DNA from: AP-15 sp963703745 | GTDB taxonomy: Bacteria > Pseudomonadota > Alphaproteobacteria > ATCC43930 > CGMCC-115725 | DNA length: 64,000 bases | Direction: 5' to 3' | Assembly (NCBI GenBank): GCA_963703745.1 | Contig: CAVPFL010000002.1 | Location: 558,001 to 622,000 of the forward strand | Shown here: positions 1 through 8,060 of the stretch, one piece after another | Layout: each line of letters opens with the position of its first letter | Position numbering within the stretch: position 1 is the stretch's first letter | The notes under the pieces: generated by a model | Seen by the model: only the letters and a program-made list of their open reading frames with translations | What the model was told of the DNA's origin: nothing | The model's database searches: none | Made by a program: the position numbers and the translations under genes

Positions 1-173
1 GGCGTCGATCGGCGTCTTCTGCCGCCGTAACAAGTCGAGCGGGTGGGTCTGGTATTTACGCCGCTTTGTTTAATACTGAAGCGTTTTTGTGATCACGGAT
101 ACAAAATTTTACAGTGCCAAATCGCTTCTCTAGGCGTTTGGAAGTTGTGCATTTCTGATAACGGGTGATCGTG

Positions 174-356
174 ATGTGGGAGAAGGCACAGTCGGCAAAC
201 CGGGTAACCGCGGTGTTTCAGAACGCCGCAATTTCGATCGAGTGTGCGCATAAGACCACCTTGGCCCAGCTAGCCGAGCAACTTAGGGCGCTGGGCGAGA
301 TCCATGGTAAACTGATACTTCCTGTCCGCGTCCGGGTGGCTGCAGCACCCCGGTAA
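174..356 (+). CDS. Small hypothetical protein (60 aa)
   Basis: I do not recognise a named family. The protein has an acidic/basic N-terminus, a short stretch TAVFQNAAISIECA, a helix-like TTLAQLAEQLRALGEIHG and a strand-like LILPVRVRVA ending. This alternation resembles very small ubiquitin-like or regulatory proteins common in rhizobial relatives, but that is only an impression. The frame extends up to a GTG at 165 and a GTG at 171; I chose the ATG at 174. No clear Shine-Dalgarno sequence precedes any of them. The DNA upstream (1-173) is AT-richer than the window average and may hold its promoter. It stands alone, 236 bp ahead of the racemase-fold gene. Confidence 0.45.
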   Translation: MWEKAQSANRVTAVFQNAAISIECAHKTTLAQLAEQLRALGEIHGKLILPVRVRVAAAPR

Positions 357-592
357 TCGGCCCGGGTACAGCTATCCCGCCGAGCGACGAATTTGCATAT
401 TCGCATGTAAGATAGATTATATGGCGTCCTAATCTTTCACGGCAAAATGGTCTATCCGAGCGCGAAATCGGGTTTTCACTGTATCTCGCCCGCCTGGGTC
501 GATCAGCCGTTAATATTTATAGCGCCACTGGGGTCGACACGATCGATGCAGTCTATAGGATCGCTATCGCATTTAACGGAAAGGCGCCCACC

Positions 593-1303
593 ATGACCCG
601 CCATTTCGGCGTCCTGATTCCTTCGACTAACACGACCGTCGAGATCGAGTGCCGGCTGTTGCCGGCGACCTACCAGGCGCATTTCGGGCGGCTGATGTCG
701 AGCACCCCCGGCCGAACCTTTTCGCCGAGCCGGGACGACGACATCGACTACCAATCGCGCCTGCTCGGTACCGCCAAGGTCGAGCTCGTGATTTTGGCGC
801 AAACTTCGGCGAGCCTGTTCGCCGACGATTACGATGCGGTCGTGACCCGGCGGATGAGTGCCGGCGCCGGCGCTCCTGCCATCACCTCGGCTCAGGCGGT
901 CGGCCGCGCGGTGCGCGCGTTGGGAGCGCGGCGTATTGCGGTCGTCTCGCCCTATTCGGACGAGGTCAACCAGCGTGCCGGCCATTACTTTGCGGCGCAG
1001 CACGGGATCGAGACCGTCGCCCTCGAAGGCTTCGGCGCGACCAATTCCTATGCGATCGGGCAGCTCGGACCGGAGAACGCGCGCGACGCCTTCGCACGGA
1101 TCGACCGGGCCGAGATCGAGGTCTTTGTCGTGCCCGGCGGCAACTTTCCGACGCTGACCTCGATCGCCCAGTGGGAGCGGGAATTCGGCAAACCGGTCGT
1201 AACCACCAACCAGGCCTCGTTTTGGGCGATGCTGCGCGCGTTCGATACCGGCGACCCCATCCCAGGCTTTGGCCGCCTCCTCGACGAAATGCCTGCCGGC
1301 TAA
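593..1303 (+). CDS. Asp/Glu racemase-fold protein, maleate isomerase/arylmalonate decarboxylase-like, lacking catalytic cysteines
   Basis: The 236-aa protein has the two-lobed layout of the maleate isomerase / arylmalonate decarboxylase family: N-terminal GVLIPSTNTTVE (6-17), a central lobe ending in RRIAVVSPYSDEV (113-125), and a second active-site loop at 180-190. Family enzymes use one or two Cys, usually in CTS and SCTN-type motifs. Here the first position reads QTS (70-72) and the second GGN (182-184); the only Cys in the protein is Cys20. It therefore probably cannot run the standard Cys chemistry. A GGAAAGG ribosome site precedes the ATG. It ends 4 bp inside the convergent dioxygenase gene. 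Function is open: a binding protein or a Cys-free lyase. Confidence 0.8.
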   Translation: MTRHFGVLIPSTNTTVEIECRLLPATYQAHFGRLMSSTPGRTFSPSRDDDIDYQSRLLGTAKVELVILAQTSASLFADDYDAVVTRRMSAGAGAPAITSAQAVGRAVRALGARRIAVVSPYSDEVNQRAGHYFAAQHGIETVALEGFGATNSYAIGQLGPENARDAFARIDRAEIEVFVVPGGNFPTLTSIAQWEREFGKPVVTTNQASFWAMLRAFDTGDPIPGFGRLLDEMPAG

Positions 1304-2346
1304 GGCAAGTAGTGGGCGAAGACGACCGGAGAGACGAAGGCCCAGGTCTCGATAAACGTAGAACGGTCGGGCCTGCGCCCGAGTTCCTCCATCGCGCCTA
1401 AGAGGCAGAACCAGTTCAGCACCTCATGCTGGCCGCTGTCCTCGATCTCGTCCGTCGTGTAGCGGTGCCAGATCGCGTAGTCGCCTTTTTCGAGCGCGTC
1501 GTAGAGCCGCCGGTCGGCCGCGACATCGGGCCACAACTGGTAGTTCTTCTCGGTCAGAAACGAGTGTGACCAGCTCGACGAGGCCATGATCGCGGTGCGC
1601 CACGGGCTCTTCGCCATGACCCGCGCGGTGGCGGCACCGACCGCCATGCAGCGTGCGGGGCTCGGCGACGGCGGGTCGAGCTCGCGGATCTTGTCGCGCA
1701 TCGCCAATGGTAATCGCAGGCCACGCGCCGCATTAACGCGCCGGCCGTAGCAGTTCACCGAGAACGGCACGACCGGGTAGCCGAACCCACGCCGTTCGTC
1801 ATCGAGCAGCAACAAGGTGTAGGCGAAGGCGTGGCCGAGCGGGTGATGTAGCGGCCGGTAGGCATAGGCGGTGTCGATGCCGTGCTCGAGCAGCCCCGAT
1901 GCCAGGTATTTGCCGGCGGAGCGGTGGCCGCTGAAGCTGAACCGCTTGTCGTTCGGCTCGTCCCAAGGGTTCCAGGCCCGGTTCTTCCACGGCTCAATCT
2001 CATGCCCGTCATAGGCGAGCACCGCGAAGGGTGGGACGACGTCCTCCTTGAAGTTTTCGTATTGGTCGTCGCCAAACATGACGATGACGTCCGGCTTGAA
2101 CTCGTCGAGCGCGGCTCGGGTCTCGGCAAAGTGTCGGCGATAGACATCGCGCGCCCGTCCGGCTGACGCAGCACCCCAATCGTTGCCGAGCTCCTCGCGC
2201 AGCTGAGCTGGCCAGCGCGCAGGGTCCTTCATCTCCGCCGGCATGTCCGGGTCGTCGAGCGAAGTGCGCATCATGCCGGTCCAGTCCTCGTTCCGGCGCA
2301 GCATGACCGGCCGATGCGTGCAGCCCAGTCCCAGGATTTCAGCCAT
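1300..2346 (-). CDS. LigB-type extradiol dioxygenase family protein
   Basis: The 348-aa protein matches the class III (LigB) extradiol ring-cleavage fold that uses a non-haem Fe(II) to open catechol-type rings. Visible family features are a metal-type His11 in GCTHRP, the strand-loop VIVMFGDDQYENF (88-99), HHPLGH at 167-172 and a later SSSWSHSFL segment that corresponds to the usual SGGLSH active-site loop. An ATG preceded by GGAGGG and GAGG fixes the start. It lies 120 bp downstream of the amidohydrolase on the same strand, so the two may be one catabolic unit; a palindromic repeat separates them. The real substrate cannot be read from sequence. Confidence 0.8.
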   Translation of the reverse strand: MAEILGLGCTHRPVMLRRNEDWTGMMRTSLDDPDMPAEMKDPARWPAQLREELGNDWGAASAGRARDVYRRHFAETRAALDEFKPDVIVMFGDDQYENFKEDVVPPFAVLAYDGHEIEPWKNRAWNPWDEPNDKRFSFSGHRSAGKYLASGLLEHGIDTAYAYRPLHHPLGHAFAYTLLLLDDERRGFGYPVVPFSVNCYGRRVNAARGLRLPLAMRDKIRELDPPSPSPARCMAVGAATARVMAKSPWRTAIMASSSWSHSFLTEKNYQLWPDVAADRRLYDALEKGDYAIWHRYTTDEIEDSGQHEVLNWFCLLGAMEELGRRPDRSTFIETWAFVSPVVFAHYLP

Positions 2347-2393
2347 TCCTCACGTCCCTCCAATGGTCTTTCCGGCGCTTCCCGCCCCCCACC

Positions 2394-2441
2394 CCCTCCC
2401 TCTCCCCGCAAGCGGACAGAGGGAGGGACCCGCGAAGCGGG
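2394..2441. repeat. Intergenic palindromic repeat, two hairpins
   Basis: Two perfect inverted repeats lie side by side in the 120-bp gap between the amidohydrolase and dioxygenase genes. Arms 2394-2403 and 2418-2427 (CCCTCCCTCT / AGAGGGAGGG) enclose a 14-nt loop; arms 2429-2433 and 2437-2441 (CCCGC / GCGGG) enclose GAA. Such double GC hairpins resemble intergenic repeats dispersed in proteobacterial genomes. A role in mRNA stability or partial termination between the two genes is plausible but not shown. Confidence 0.65.
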
Positions 2442-2466
2442 AGGGTGAGGGGCAATCCCGGGGGCT

Positions 2467-4167
2467 CTAAGCCCGGTTGGCGTGCCAGTAGCTGTTGCGC
2501 AGCACACGGCCGGGCAATGCCCCGGTGTGCTTGCCTTCCTCGTATAGCACCTGGCCGTTGACCACGGTGGCGAAGATGCCTTCGGCCGACTCCTTGATCC
2601 GCCACGCACCCTTCGGGAAGTCGCGCACGACGGCCTCCTGGCCGCATTTCACGGTGGCCGGATCGAAGATCGCGATGTCGGCCGCCATGCCGGGGTGCAG
2701 CAGCCCGCGGTCGTAAATGCCAAAGGTCGTGGCTGAATCGAAGGTCAGCCGGCGCACCGCCTGTTCCAGCGTCATCACCTGCTTCTCGCGCACCCACTCG
2801 CCGAGGAGCTTGGTGAGATAGCCGTAGCCGCCGTGGAACTGTACATGCGCGCCGCCGTCGCCGAGCCCGATCACGGCGTTGGGATGGGTCAGGATCTTCG
2901 TCAGCGCCTCGTCATCGACATTATTCTCGGCCTGCAAAAAGCGGGTTTCGAGCTTTTCTTCGACAACGAGATCGAGGAAAGCGTCGATCACGCGCTTGCC
3001 TTGCTTCTCGGCAATCTGCCCGATCGACTTGAACTGCATCCACTTGTTCTTGTCGAGCACCGGCTCGTTGACCCACATGTAATTCCACCAGGTCTTCGAG
3101 AAACCGACCGCCGTTTCGGGCTTGTTTACGACCGATTCCTCGTGGAGCTTGGCGCGAATCTGGGGATCGGCATACGCCTTCATTTTCTCTTCGTCGGACG
3201 ACAGCAGGATCGGGTGCCAAGTCGGCAGACCGCGGAATACCTGGCAGTTCTTCATCGTGAAGTCCTGCGTGACCCGGTTCGGGCTGCACATCGGGTAGGC
3301 GCGGATGCCGAGTGCCGCGGTCTCCTCGACCCGCGCCATGTGCGTCTTCCACTCTTCGGGCTTGCGCATAGTCTGGGAGAGGCTGTTGTAGACGACGGTT
3401 CGCCCGGTCGCCTCGGCGAGACGCCGGATCATGCCGTCCTGCAACTCGACATACTGGCCGCCGCCGGCCTGGATCGTGCCGGTGCCCATCTCGCGCAACA
3501 CGTCGCCGAGCGCAAAAATCTCTGTTTCGTCGGCCCAGAGAGCGGGGATGTGGCAACCCTGCGGATCATAGTGACCCCGCTCGCGCGACACCGAGAGGCC
3601 GAGCGCGCCGGCTTTCATGCCGTCGCGGACGACGTCTTGCATTGCCTTGATCTGGTTGTCGGAGGCGCCCGGCTTTTGGCACTCGTCGCCCATCACGTAA
3701 TGACGCACCGCGGTATGGCCGATCAAATTACCGACATTGATGCCCAGACATTTGTCGAGCCGGTCCATGTATTGGCCGGTCGTCTCCCAGTCGAACTCGA
3801 CGGTACGCAACACCTCCATCGGGATCGCTTCGACATAGGAGAGGAATTCAGCCAACCGCTCCTCAGTGCCCTTGCGCACCGGCGCCAATGACAGCGAGCA
3901 ATTACCGAAGATCACGGTAGTGGCGCCGTGCTCGGGGGAGAAGGTGCACAGCGGGTCCCAAGTGACCTGGGCATCGTAATGGCAGTGATTGTCGATAAAA
4001 CCGGGGGCAACGGCGCGGCCTTCCGCGTCGACCGTGCGTCCCGCAGTGCCGCTCAGCTTACCGATGTCGACGATCTTGCCGTTCTTGATGCCGATATCGC
4101 CCCGGAACGCCGGCATCCCCGAGCCGTCGACAATCAGTCCGTTTTTGATCAGCAGATCATACGCCAT
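2467..4167 (-). CDS. N-acyl-D-amino-acid amidohydrolase-family protein
   Basis: The 566-aa product is an amidohydrolase-superfamily enzyme of the N-acyl-D-amino-acid deacylase (D-aminoacylase) group, which hydrolyse amide bonds using active-site zinc. The small N-terminal beta domain begins YDLLIKNGLIVDG (3-15); the metal motif HCHYD is at 61-65; GNCS around Cys90 matches the Cys metal ligand of D-aminoacylases; GDGGAHVQFH near the C-terminus carries further ligands. The start is ATG 4167 because an AGGAGG lies 4-9 nt upstream; the frame stays open for 64 more codons without family similarity. It reads toward the dioxygenase gene and is divergent from the alpha/beta hydrolase. Confidence 0.85.
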   Translation of the reverse strand: MAYDLLIKNGLIVDGSGMPAFRGDIGIKNGKIVDIGKLSGTAGRTVDAEGRAVAPGFIDNHCHYDAQVTWDPLCTFSPEHGATTVIFGNCSLSLAPVRKGTEERLAEFLSYVEAIPMEVLRTVEFDWETTGQYMDRLDKCLGINVGNLIGHTAVRHYVMGDECQKPGASDNQIKAMQDVVRDGMKAGALGLSVSRERGHYDPQGCHIPALWADETEIFALGDVLREMGTGTIQAGGGQYVELQDGMIRRLAEATGRTVVYNSLSQTMRKPEEWKTHMARVEETAALGIRAYPMCSPNRVTQDFTMKNCQVFRGLPTWHPILLSSDEEKMKAYADPQIRAKLHEESVVNKPETAVGFSKTWWNYMWVNEPVLDKNKWMQFKSIGQIAEKQGKRVIDAFLDLVVEEKLETRFLQAENNVDDEALTKILTHPNAVIGLGDGGAHVQFHGGYGYLTKLLGEWVREKQVMTLEQAVRRLTFDSATTFGIYDRGLLHPGMAADIAIFDPATVKCGQEAVVRDFPKGAWRIKESAEGIFATVVNGQVLYEEGKHTGALPGRVLRNSYWHANRA

Positions 4168-4357
4168 CGCTATTCCTCCTACGGCCGGATCATTTCGGGC
4201 AAGAGTGTAACGCCTCGCGCGTCCCGGACCACCCTGGGTGCACGCCGAGCCATGACGTGAACGCGGGGGTGCCCGTCGCAAAGCGATGGTTATGGTGGGT
4301 GCTGAGACGGTTCGTGCTAAAGGCTGGACGCCGACGCCGATAGGAGTTGCCGAAGCC

Positions 4358-5263
4358 ATGACATTATCTGCCGACGAATATCACGATCATCTGAAGACAA
4401 CCGCGGTACGCGCGGGCTTTGCCTTCGGCGACATCGTTCTGCCGAGCGAACAAGATGTGAGCGTTGGACAGCTGCGGTTTCGTTACCTCGATTGGGGAAC
4501 CAACGGGCTGCGGCCGATCCTCTTTCTACATGGCGGCGCCCTGACCGCGCATACCTGGGATTTGTGCTGCCTGGCATTGCGCGACGAGTTTCACTGCATG
4601 GCACTCGATCAGCGCGGCCATGGCGACACCGACTGGGCGCCCGATGGTGATTATTCGATCGGTGCCCAGCGCGAGGACATCCGAGGCTTCGCCGATCGGT
4701 TGGGTCTCGATCGTTTCGTGCTCGTCGGGCAGTCGATGGGAGCGATCAACGGGCTCGCTTTCGCGGTCGCCCACCCCGAGCGACTCTCGGCATTAGTCAT
4801 GATCGACGCCGGCCCCGAGGTCAGGCGCCGGGGATCGAGCCGCATACGCGAGTTTGTCAACGGCGGGGCCAAACCGGAGACCTTGGAAGAGATCATCGAG
4901 CGCGCACTCGCCTTCAACCCGCGGCGTGACCCACAGATCTTGCGCCGTAGCCTGATGCACAATCTACGCCGGCAATCGGATGGCAGCTGGAGCTGGAAAT
5001 ACGACAGGAGCAGGTTTCAGCGATTCGATCACGACACCCACCTCGCCGAGCGGCGCCGGCTCGCCGACGAGCTCGCCAACCTCACCTGTCCCGCTTTGGT
5101 CGTGCGCGGCGCTGAGAGCGACGTGTTCCACCAGGACGATGCCGAGCGTTTGGCCAAGAATTTTCCCGACGGCCGGCAAATCACGATCGCGCAAGCCGGA
5201 CACACCGTGCAGGGCGACAACCCGAAGGATCTGGTCGCCGCGCTGCGCGAGTTTCTCGGATAA
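4358..5263 (+). CDS. Alpha/beta hydrolase
   Basis: This is a 301-aa alpha/beta-hydrolase-fold protein. The oxyanion segment is LHGGAL (57-62), followed by the strand and turn around DQRGHGDTDW. The nucleophile elbow is GQSMG with Ser126, the acid is Asp255 in GAESDVF and the base His282 in AGHTV, so the triad is complete. I chose ATG 4358, with GGAG about 12 nt upstream; a longer form from 4286 adds 24 unconserved residues. It is divergent from the amidohydrolase and its 3' end meets the NHL gene tail to tail. The ester or C-C bond substrate is unknown. Confidence 0.85.
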   Translation: MTLSADEYHDHLKTTAVRAGFAFGDIVLPSEQDVSVGQLRFRYLDWGTNGLRPILFLHGGALTAHTWDLCCLALRDEFHCMALDQRGHGDTDWAPDGDYSIGAQREDIRGFADRLGLDRFVLVGQSMGAINGLAFAVAHPERLSALVMIDAGPEVRRRGSSRIREFVNGGAKPETLEEIIERALAFNPRRDPQILRRSLMHNLRRQSDGSWSWKYDRSRFQRFDHDTHLAERRRLADELANLTCPALVVRGAESDVFHQDDAERLAKNFPDGRQITIAQAGHTVQGDNPKDLVAALREFLG

Positions 5264-5267
5264 TACT

Positions 5268-6311
5268 TTACCCCTGCCGGACGAGCCTGCGGACCCGGTG
5301 GTTTTCGGTGTCGGCGATATAGATCGATCCGTCGGGTCCGACGACGGCGCCGTGCGGGCGTCCAAGACCCGCTGCCCGCGCCGGCCCGCCATCGCCTTCG
5401 CCGCCCTTCCGGCCGCCGGCGATGGTCTGGACAATTCCGTTCGAGGCATAGATGCGGCGGATCGCGTGGTTCTCGGTATCGACGATCAAAATATCGCCCC
5501 CTGTGTCGAGCGCGAATTCCTTCGGCGCGTCGAAAGTCGCGGTGAGGGCCGGGCCGTCGTCGCCGCTGTAACCGCGCGCACCGGTCCCGGCGCAGGTGGT
5601 GATGACCTCGGTACGCGGGTCGACCGCACGCAACGTGCTGCCCTGGCGCTCCAGGATGTAAACGGTTCCGTCAGTCGCCGCCTTGACCGCGCGAGCACCG
5701 TGGATTCCGGCCGCCGTTGCCGGTCCGCCGTCGCCGCTGTGCTGCGCCTCGCCGGTTCCGGCAAAGGTCGAAATCATTCCCGTCGCAAGGTCGACGACGC
5801 GAACCCGGTGGTCGGCGACATCGGCAATGAACAGCCGGCGATGCGCGGGATCGAACGCCAGCCCGTTGGGTTCGACCATTCCGGCCCGTGACGCGGGGCC
5901 GCCGTCGCCGCCGACCCCCGTGGAACCGTTTCCGGCGAACGTCGTGATCACGCCTGAGCCAGCATCGACCCGGCGGACGCAATGGTTGTGGCGGTCGGCG
6001 ATGTAGACGTTTGCGGCCTTGTCGATCGCGATGCCGTAAGGCTCGTTGAGCCGGGCGCGGGTGGCGGGGCCGCCATCCCCGGAATACCCGGCTTCACCCG
6101 ATCCGGCACAGGTCGTGATGATACCAGTCTGCGTATCGACGCGCCGGATGCGATGGTTGAAGGTGTCGGAGAAATAGAGATTGCCGTCTGCGTCAAAGCC
6201 GACATCGAACGGCCCGTTTAAGAGGGCGTGTTTAGCCGGCCCGCCATCGCCGGCAAAGCCCCGCTCGCCGCTGCCGACTGCCGTCGTGATAATCCAGGAC
6301 TGACTTGGCAT
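5268..6311 (-). CDS. NHL-repeat beta-propeller protein
   Basis: The 347-aa sequence is built from six repeats of about 55 residues. Each repeat has a GDGGPA-type tag (GDDGPA and GEGDGGPA in the last two) followed by a NGPFDVGFD-like strand, a NLYFSDTFNHRIRRVD-like strand and an IITTCAGSGE-like strand. This is the NHL-repeat signature and predicts a six-bladed beta-propeller. There is no convincing signal peptide, so it may be cytoplasmic or exported by another route. NHL propellers mostly mediate binding. The ATG at 6311 is close to the divergent yqgE gene. The coding DNA is repetitive at protein level only; no exact tandem DNA repeat was noted. Confidence 0.85.
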   Translation of the reverse strand: MPSQSWIITTAVGSGERGFAGDGGPAKHALLNGPFDVGFDADGNLYFSDTFNHRIRRVDTQTGIITTCAGSGEAGYSGDGGPATRARLNEPYGIAIDKAANVYIADRHNHCVRRVDAGSGVITTFAGNGSTGVGGDGGPASRAGMVEPNGLAFDPAHRRLFIADVADHRVRVVDLATGMISTFAGTGEAQHSGDGGPATAAGIHGARAVKAATDGTVYILERQGSTLRAVDPRTEVITTCAGTGARGYSGDDGPALTATFDAPKEFALDTGGDILIVDTENHAIRRIYASNGIVQTIAGGRKGGEGDGGPARAAGLGRPHGAVVGPDGSIYIADTENHRVRRLVRQG

Positions 6312-6409
6312 GAGCGGCCCCTTTGGTTGAGGTAAGCGATATTAGCATCGCTTTCCGAGCCGGCGACCGCCGATGTAAGCTGCCCCGTATCCCTCGCACG
6401 AGCGACGCC

Positions 6410-7027
6410 ATGTCTTTCCAGCGTACTACGACCCTTCGCTCACTTCCGGCTGCGGCGATCCTCGCGGCGATGCTGTTCGCTCCCGCGGCCGATGCCCCCG
6501 ACATCGCCTCGCTGACCGGCCAGCTGCTGATCGCGTCGCCGAATATCGGCGATCCGCGCTTTGCCAACACCGTTATCCTGATGGTCAAGCACGACAAGGA
6601 GGGGGCCCTCGGCATCGTCATCAATCGGCCGGTCGGCGAGAAGTCGATAGCGAGCCTGCTGGAGGCGCCCGGCGAAGACGTCTCGGATATCGAGGGCACG
6701 CTGCGCGTCTTTGCCGGCGGTCCGGTGCAACCCGAGCTCGGCTTTGTCGTGCACAGCGCCGAATACCGGCGCGACGATACCATCGATGTCGACGGCCGCG
6801 TGGCGATGACGGCGAGCCGTCAGATCTTGCGCGACATCGGTCACCATCGGGGCCCAGAAAAAACCCTCTTTGCGCTCGGCTATGCAGGCTGGGGACCCGG
6901 TCAGCTAGAAGCCGAACTCGCCCGCCACGACTGGTTCACCGCCCCCGAAGAGCCCAAACTTATCTTCGACGACGATCGCGCCAATCTGTGGGACGACGCG
7001 ATGGCGCGCCGCACCCGCGAGCTTTAA
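6410..7027 (+). CDS. YqgE/AlgH family protein with N-terminal signal peptide
   Basis: Residues from about 33 on match the YqgE/AlgH family: LTGQLLIASPNIGDPRF, then a NTVILMVKHDKEGALGIVINRP core and, later, LFALGYAGWGPGQLE. The family's molecular role is unsettled. The odd part is the N-terminus: from ATG 6410 the protein starts with a basic stretch and a hydrophobic AAAILAAMLFA run ending in a cleavable-looking ADA, that is, a Sec signal peptide. Typical family members begin directly at the LxGxLLIA segment and are cytoplasmic. An upstream in-frame start at 6323 would remove the signal character. It overlaps the convergent stress-protein gene by 4 bp. Confidence 0.8.
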   Translation: MSFQRTTTLRSLPAAAILAAMLFAPAADAPDIASLTGQLLIASPNIGDPRFANTVILMVKHDKEGALGIVINRPVGEKSIASLLEAPGEDVSDIEGTLRVFAGGPVQPELGFVVHSAEYRRDDTIDVDGRVAMTASRQILRDIGHHRGPEKTLFALGYAGWGPGQLEAELARHDWFTAPEEPKLIFDDDRANLWDDAMARRTREL

Positions 7028-7869
7028 TGCGACATGAGCACCGGCAACGTCATGCTCTGCAGGATCGAGCGGGTGGCGCCGCCGAGCAGCAGCTCGCGCA
7101 GCCGAGAATGGCCATAGGCGCCGATCACCAGTAGATCGGCGCCGAGATCGGCGGCGCGCGACAGCAGCACGTCGCCGGCTGGAACGCCGGCCGAGACGGT
7201 GCGCTCGATCGTGGCCTTGACGCCGTGGCGCGCCAGATGCAGCGAGATGTCGGCGCCGGGAAGCTCACCATGCGCGTCCGGTCCTTCGCGCGCATCGATC
7301 GTCAGTACGGTCACGATGTCGGCGGCCATCAGCAGCGGGATCGCGTCGCTGACGGCGCGGGTCGCCTCGCGGGTCGCGTTCCAGCCGATCAGCACCCGGC
7401 GCCCGACGGTCTCGTAATGGCCGGCATAGGGGACGACGAGAATCGGCCGCCCCGACGCCAGGGTCACGTGTTCCGGACGGGGCCTCAGCATCTCGGCGTC
7501 GCCGCGATCAGGATCGAGCTGGCCGAGGATCGTCAAATCGACATAGCGCGCGTGCAGGGCGGGATCCGATTCTAGCCCGTCGGCAACCACGCGCCACTCG
7601 GCCGATAGGCCACGCAGGCTCGCGGCGTGCTCGAACGCCTCGCGCTCCTTGTCGGAGGTTTCTTGCGCCTTCTCACGCAGCTCGCGGAAGAACGGGTCGA
7701 GCAGCGCGGGGTCGTAATAACCCAAATGCCTCGGTGCCTCGGGAGCCGGGAGCAGGTAGAGCCCGACGAGATGCGCGGCAAACCGCTCGGCAAGCGCTGC
7801 TGCGAGGTCCATACGCCCGCGCGATGCCGGCTCGGAATCGAGGACGACCAGCAGGTCCTTGTAGCTCAT
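7024..7869 (-). CDS. Universal stress protein, tandem UspA domains
   Basis: The 281-aa product has two UspA-like domains. The first begins YKDLLVVLDS at residue 2; the second begins RRVLIGWNAT about midway and ends with a nucleotide-binding motif of the G-x2-G-x9-G type in GAYGHSRLRELLLGGAT, followed by the typical SILQSMTLPVLMSH end. The second domain is therefore likely to bind ATP; the first lacks the glycine motif. Start ATG 7869 is preceded by AGGAG. Such proteins are induced by starvation, oxygen limitation or membrane stress. It converges on yqgE and is divergent from the dehydrogenase gene. Confidence 0.85.
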   Translation of the reverse strand: MSYKDLLVVLDSEPASRGRMDLAAALAERFAAHLVGLYLLPAPEAPRHLGYYDPALLDPFFRELREKAQETSDKEREAFEHAASLRGLSAEWRVVADGLESDPALHARYVDLTILGQLDPDRGDAEMLRPRPEHVTLASGRPILVVPYAGHYETVGRRVLIGWNATREATRAVSDAIPLLMAADIVTVLTIDAREGPDAHGELPGADISLHLARHGVKATIERTVSAGVPAGDVLLSRAADLGADLLVIGAYGHSRLRELLLGGATRSILQSMTLPVLMSH

Positions 7870-7964
7870 GTGTCGATCTCCTGATCTCGCTCGGCAAAGA
7901 TAGCTGGCCGTAATGCCCGACCGCAACGTGGCGGCGCCGGCCGAGTGTGCTATGACCAGAGACG

Positions 7965-8057
7965 ATGACCGATCTCGCGTTCACCCCGACAGCCGAACTC
8001 GCTCGACTGATCGCCTGGCCCTGCAACCCGTTCACAATCGCGACGCCGACCTCGTAG
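7965..8057 (+). pseudogene. Possible amidase N-terminal remnant or short upstream ORF (30 aa)
   Basis: A short frame starts at ATG 7965 and stops 3 nt before the dehydrogenase ATG. Its first 16 residues, MTDLAFTPTAELARLI, look like the beginning of GatA-type amidases, after which the similarity is lost. It may be a leftover of a deleted amidase, or a short ORF translationally coupled to the next gene. The ribosome site is weak. Confidence 0.3.
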
Positions 8058-8060
8058 CCG

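Noticed and set aside
2833..3891. Long plus-strand open frame (352 codons) within the amidohydrolase
   Set aside because: Entirely antisense to a well-supported gene; translation has no recognisable motif. It is a by-product of high GC.
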